Source of the DNA: Candidatus Desantisiibacteriota bacterium
GTDB lineage: Bacteria > JACRDZ01
NCBI GenBank assembly: GCA_016209155.1
Contig: JACQWU010000206.1
Coordinates: 1 to 13,769 of the forward strand
DNA length: 13,769 nucleotides
Reading direction: 5' to 3'
Every line of letters begins with the position of its first letter. The first letter of the stretch is position 1. Position numbers and translations under genes: made by a program. Positions 12,313-13,769 of the stretch are shown here, piece by piece. A model generated the notes under the pieces. The model was not told the DNA's origin. It searched no databases and worked only from the letters and a program-made list of their open reading frames with translations.

Positions 12313-12573
12313 ATGCCGGAAATATGCAGATTTTTAGGAATAATAATATCAATGTATTATAACGAACATGCTCCTCCACATTTTCATGCTAAATATGGTG
12401 AAAGCCGGGCATCTTTTTCAATTGATGAATTAAAAATTATTGAAGGCGCAATGCCAAAACGTATTATTTCTCTTATATTGGAATGGGCATTTGAACACAG
12501 AACCGAATTGTTAGAAGACTGGTCATTAGCACAAAAGCATGAAGAGTTAAAAAAAATTAATCCACTCGTATAA
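12313..12573 (+). CDS. DUF4160-family protein (probable TA partner)
   Basis: The 86-residue product has the DUF4160 pattern: MPEICRFLGIIISMYYNEHAPPHFHAKYG, a central FSIDELKIIEG and an EWAFEHRTELLEDW helix. The His cluster APPHFHA is the hallmark of the family. It is almost always encoded directly before a DUF2442 gene, and the pair is commonly treated as a TA-like module, though the biochemistry is not well established. An ATG five bases earlier (12308) is in another frame and closes quickly. Confidence 0.85.
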   Translation: MPEICRFLGIIISMYYNEHAPPHFHAKYGESRASFSIDELKIIEGAMPKRIISLILEWAFEHRTELLEDWSLAQKHEELKKINPLV

Positions 12574-12585
12574 CAAGGAGTCAAA

Positions 12586-12831
12586 ATGCATTGGATAAAA
12601 GATGTAAACTATATTGAAAAATATAGGCTAAAATTAAAATTTGAAAATAATGAGGTTAAAGAAGTTGATTTAGAAAAACATTTAAATGGCACTGTTTTTG
12701 AACCGCTTAAAGATATTAACTTTTTCAAAAAAGTATCCCTCAATTCTGACATCGATACCATTGTCTGGCCTAACAATGCGGATTATTCTCCGGATTTTTT
12801 ATATAAAATTGGAAAACCAGTAAATAATTAA
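12586..12831 (+). CDS. DUF2442-family protein
   Basis: The 81-residue product matches DUF2442: a KDVNYIEKYRLKLKFENN start, VDLEKHLNGTVFEPLKD, and FFKKVSLNSDIDTIVWPNNAD with the typical DTIVWPN-AD-SPDFLY end. The family is the usual partner of DUF4160, probably the antitoxin side by analogy with related pairs (inference). AAGGAG (12575-12580) lies five bases before the ATG. The gene is 12 bases after the DUF4160 stop, so the two form an operon. The attC starts three bases after its stop. Confidence 0.85.
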   Translation: MHWIKDVNYIEKYRLKLKFENNEVKEVDLEKHLNGTVFEPLKDINFFKKVSLNSDIDTIVWPNNADYSPDFLYKIGKPVNN

Positions 12832-12833
12832 AA

Positions 12834-12914
12834 TTATAACAAAGCAATCCAAGTAATTTTATTCCGCCCCGACTTTTTCGGGGCTCCATAAAATACCTGA
12901 TTTTTGTGTTAGGA
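12834..12914 (+). repeat. attC site, CAGGTAATTTTAT family with a replaced apex
   Basis: R'' is TTATAAC (12834-12840) and R' is GTTAGGA (12908-12914). The outer arms are as in the family, with CAAGTA instead of CAGGTA. The usual GCGGCAAAGCCGC tip is replaced by GCCCCGA loop CTTTT TCGGGGC, a perfect seven-pair hairpin. Folding is thus kept although the sequence changed. Confidence 0.85.
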
Positions 12915-12924
12915 ATATAAAAAA

Positions 12925-13020
12925 ATGGATACAAGAATAAATGAATGGGCGAAATTAAAATTTATTGATCCTATAAGCACTCTTTCTCAATTAAGACGGA
13001 GCGTTGGTGGACGTAGATAA
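12925..13020 (+). pseudogene. 3'-truncated cassette gene
   Basis: An ATG at 12925, ten bases after AGGA of R', opens a frame whose first 23 codons (MDTRINEWAKLKFIDPISTL and following) look like a normal gene start. From codon 24 the frame runs into the tandem REP-like repeat and stops at 13018-13020. The rest of the gene is gone. I recognise no family. Confidence 0.55.
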
Positions 13021-13074
13021 AAGAGACGGAGCGTTGGTGGACGTAGATAAAAGTATAAAAGAGGGGACTGACCC
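12994..13074 (+). repeat. REP-like element, copy 2, with a 30-bp tandem duplication
   Basis: Two exact 30-base units starting AGACGGAGCGTTGGTGGACG lie at 12994-13023 and 13024-13053. They are followed by TATAAAAGAGGGGACTGACCC. The part from GGACGTAGATAAAAG onward matches copy 1 at about 7526-7550. Like copy 1, it joins a gene cut at its 3' side to a gene cut at its 5' side. Confidence 0.7.
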
Positions 13075-13079
13075 TATAA

Positions 13080-13247
13080 ACTATTGACAAAATTAACGCC
13101 CCCCCTGCCTTATTATCCAGGATAATACGCGATAACACGCAATATAGGAAAGATATTTCGGTATGGCCTTGTGTTGGCGGTTTGGAAGCAAAACCAGCGC
13201 TAATAACAAGCAAAAAAATGATTGCCGCGGTAAAAGATAAGGATTAA
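13080..13247 (+). pseudogene. 5'-truncated gene fragment right of REP-like copy 2
   Basis: The frame is open for 55 residues from just after the stop at 13077-13079 and ends KKMIAAVKDKD. It includes DISVWPCVGGLEAKPALITS. There is no good start codon near its beginning. It is probably the C-terminal end of a gene whose front was lost at the REP-like junction, but it could also be part of the inserted element itself. I recognise no family. Confidence 0.35.
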
Positions 13248-13280
13248 AATAGAAACACGTATAAAAATCACAAAAACAAA

Positions 13281-13323
13281 AGAAAAAGTCTGTTGGTTGG
13301 CTTTTTCTACAGGCTCGTTAGGT
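13281..13323 (+). repeat. Possible degenerate attC right part with hairpin
   Basis: AGAAAAAG (13281-13288) and CTTTTTCT (13301-13308) pair around a 12-base loop. GTTAGGT (13317-13323) matches R'. No clear R'' (ending AAC) is found upstream. It may be a decayed attC between the fragment and the last gene, or simply a weak hairpin. Confidence 0.35.
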
Positions 13324-13352
13324 GAAACCACTAACTGAATTCTGAAAAATTT

Positions 13353-13769
13353 ATGGGCAATCAAGATTATAAAAGACCAGATATCCCCAAGAAGGCCAAA
13401 CCTTATGCGTTGTTGTCTGTTTTCTTATTTGTTGTTTCCTCTTCCTTGACCTTTTTTGCTTTGGTATTTAAATCAATTCCTATTTTTATGTTTGCTCTCC
13501 CTTCCTGGGGATTATTAACTATCATAAAGGTTTTATACAATAAAATGGTTCCTCTGCCACTACGGAAAGAAATTAACGAAAAAATTCTTTCGCCTTTACC
13601 TGTGGACGAAAATAACCAAGAAAGCGTTTTAATTCCCGTTCGTAAACACTCCCGGAAAATTTACTACGGTATAGTTGTCCCCGTGATTGCAATCATCTTT
13701 CTTTTAGCGGTGTTATTCTTTGCAAATAATCATACTAATTTTACACTCTGGACTAACTTAATTTTTTTG
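13353..13769 (+). CDS. Membrane protein, 5' part (runs off the window)
   Basis: From the ATG at 13353 the frame stays open for 139 codons to the last base. The product starts MGNQDYKRPDIPKKAKPYAL. It has hydrophobic helices at about 19-38 and 42-60, a charged region of about 45 residues (with LPLRKEINEKIL), and another helix near 106-124. No family is recognised. No ribosome binding site is obvious. A GTG at 13323 is in the same frame but meets a stop before the ATG. It fits the array's pattern of one small gene per cassette. Confidence 0.6.
   Translation, partial: MGNQDYKRPDIPKKAKPYALLSVFLFVVSSSLTFFALVFKSIPIFMFALPSWGLLTIIKVLYNKMVPLPLRKEINEKILSPLPVDENNQESVLIPVRKHSRKIYYGIVVPVIAIIFLLAVLFFANNHTNFTLWTNLIFL

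Larger units (their letters stand above)
153..13769 (+). mobile_element. Integron gene-cassette array (internal part, no integrase in window)
   Basis: Roughly seventeen units, all on the + strand, are separated by short imperfect palindromes that start with an R''-like heptamer ending in AAC and end with an R'-like heptamer starting with GTT. This is the arrangement of integron attC sites. Two site families recur: one with cores CAGCTAACTGG and CCAGTAGCTG, and one with CAGGTAATTTTAT and ATAAAATACCTG. In both, one strand carries an extra A in the stem. Genes are small, mostly one or two per unit, and several end inside R'' or start next to R'. No integrase or attI is visible. Given R'' left and R' right, they should lie to the left. 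Repeated near-identical attC sites are typical of sedentary chromosomal integrons. Confidence 0.9.

Noticed and set aside
12384-12584. Minus-strand ORF of 66 codons
   Set aside because: Shadow of the DUF4160 gene.
12971-13213. Minus-strand ORF of 80 codons across REP-like copy 2
   Set aside because: It contains the tandem repeat translated twice and shows no start signal.
153-13769. CRISPR array or tandem satellite as an explanation of the repeats
   Set aside because: Repeats are 60-110 bases, palindromic, far apart and separated by genes, with GTT/AAC ends; this is attC, not CRISPR.

Overview
The window is a gene-cassette array of an integron, most likely a sedentary chromosomal one. About seventeen short units all lie on the + strand. 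Each ends in an imperfect palindrome framed by an R''-like heptamer (RYYYAAC type, often ATCTAAC, TTCTAAC or AGATAAC) and an R'-like heptamer (GTTRRRY type, e.g. GTTAGAT, GTTATCT, GTTAGGA). These are attC recombination sites. Several stems carry the unpaired extra base typical of attC. No integrase gene or attI is present. From the orientation they should lie upstream (left) of the window.

Organism: the DNA is AT-rich. One gene product has a signal peptide and a C-terminal PEP-CTERM tail, and another is a lipoprotein. This points to a Gram-negative environmental bacterium with an exosortase system, for example Omnitrophota, Planctomycetota/Brocadiales, Nitrospirota or Desulfobacterota. The sequence alone does not settle the phylum.

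Layout. 1-152: 3' end of an ISL3-family insertion sequence. 155-559: membrane-protein gene whose 5' end was removed by that IS. 690-1529: GIY-YIG nuclease-like protein. 1630-2648: secreted trypsin-like protease plus a 49-residue ORF. 2782-4389: HNH nuclease fused to a DGQHR-like domain. 4481-4858: B-box-type zinc protein with two membrane helices. 4962-5567: membrane-anchored protein of unknown function. 5681-6091: protein with a cysteine cluster like phage minor head proteins. 6187-7457: PEP-CTERM protein followed, with no attC between, by MNT/HEPN toxin-antitoxin (TA) module 1. 7459-7892: attC cut by a REP-like element, a 5'-truncated gene and its attC. 7941-8574: MNT/HEPN module 2. 8662-9354: small membrane protein plus HicBA. 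9494-10076: DUF5678-like protein plus a retropepsin-like protease. 10142-10396: two-helix membrane protein. 10569-11199: MNT/HEPN module 3. 11323-11769: lipoprotein. 11876-12831: frame-split membrane-protein gene plus a DUF4160/DUF2442 pair. 12925-13247: two gene fragments around a second REP-like element. 13353 to the end: 5' part of a membrane-protein gene.

How it works together: the TA-type modules (three MNT/HEPN, HicBA, DUF4160/DUF2442, and by layout DUF5678/retropepsin) carry near-consensus promoters of their own. Most other cassettes show none and would depend on read-through. This fits the known role of TA cassettes in stabilising large arrays. The nuclease and protease cassettes (GIY-YIG, HNH-DGQHR, trypsin plus small ORF) are the best candidates for undescribed defence-type functions; that is inference from domain type and location.
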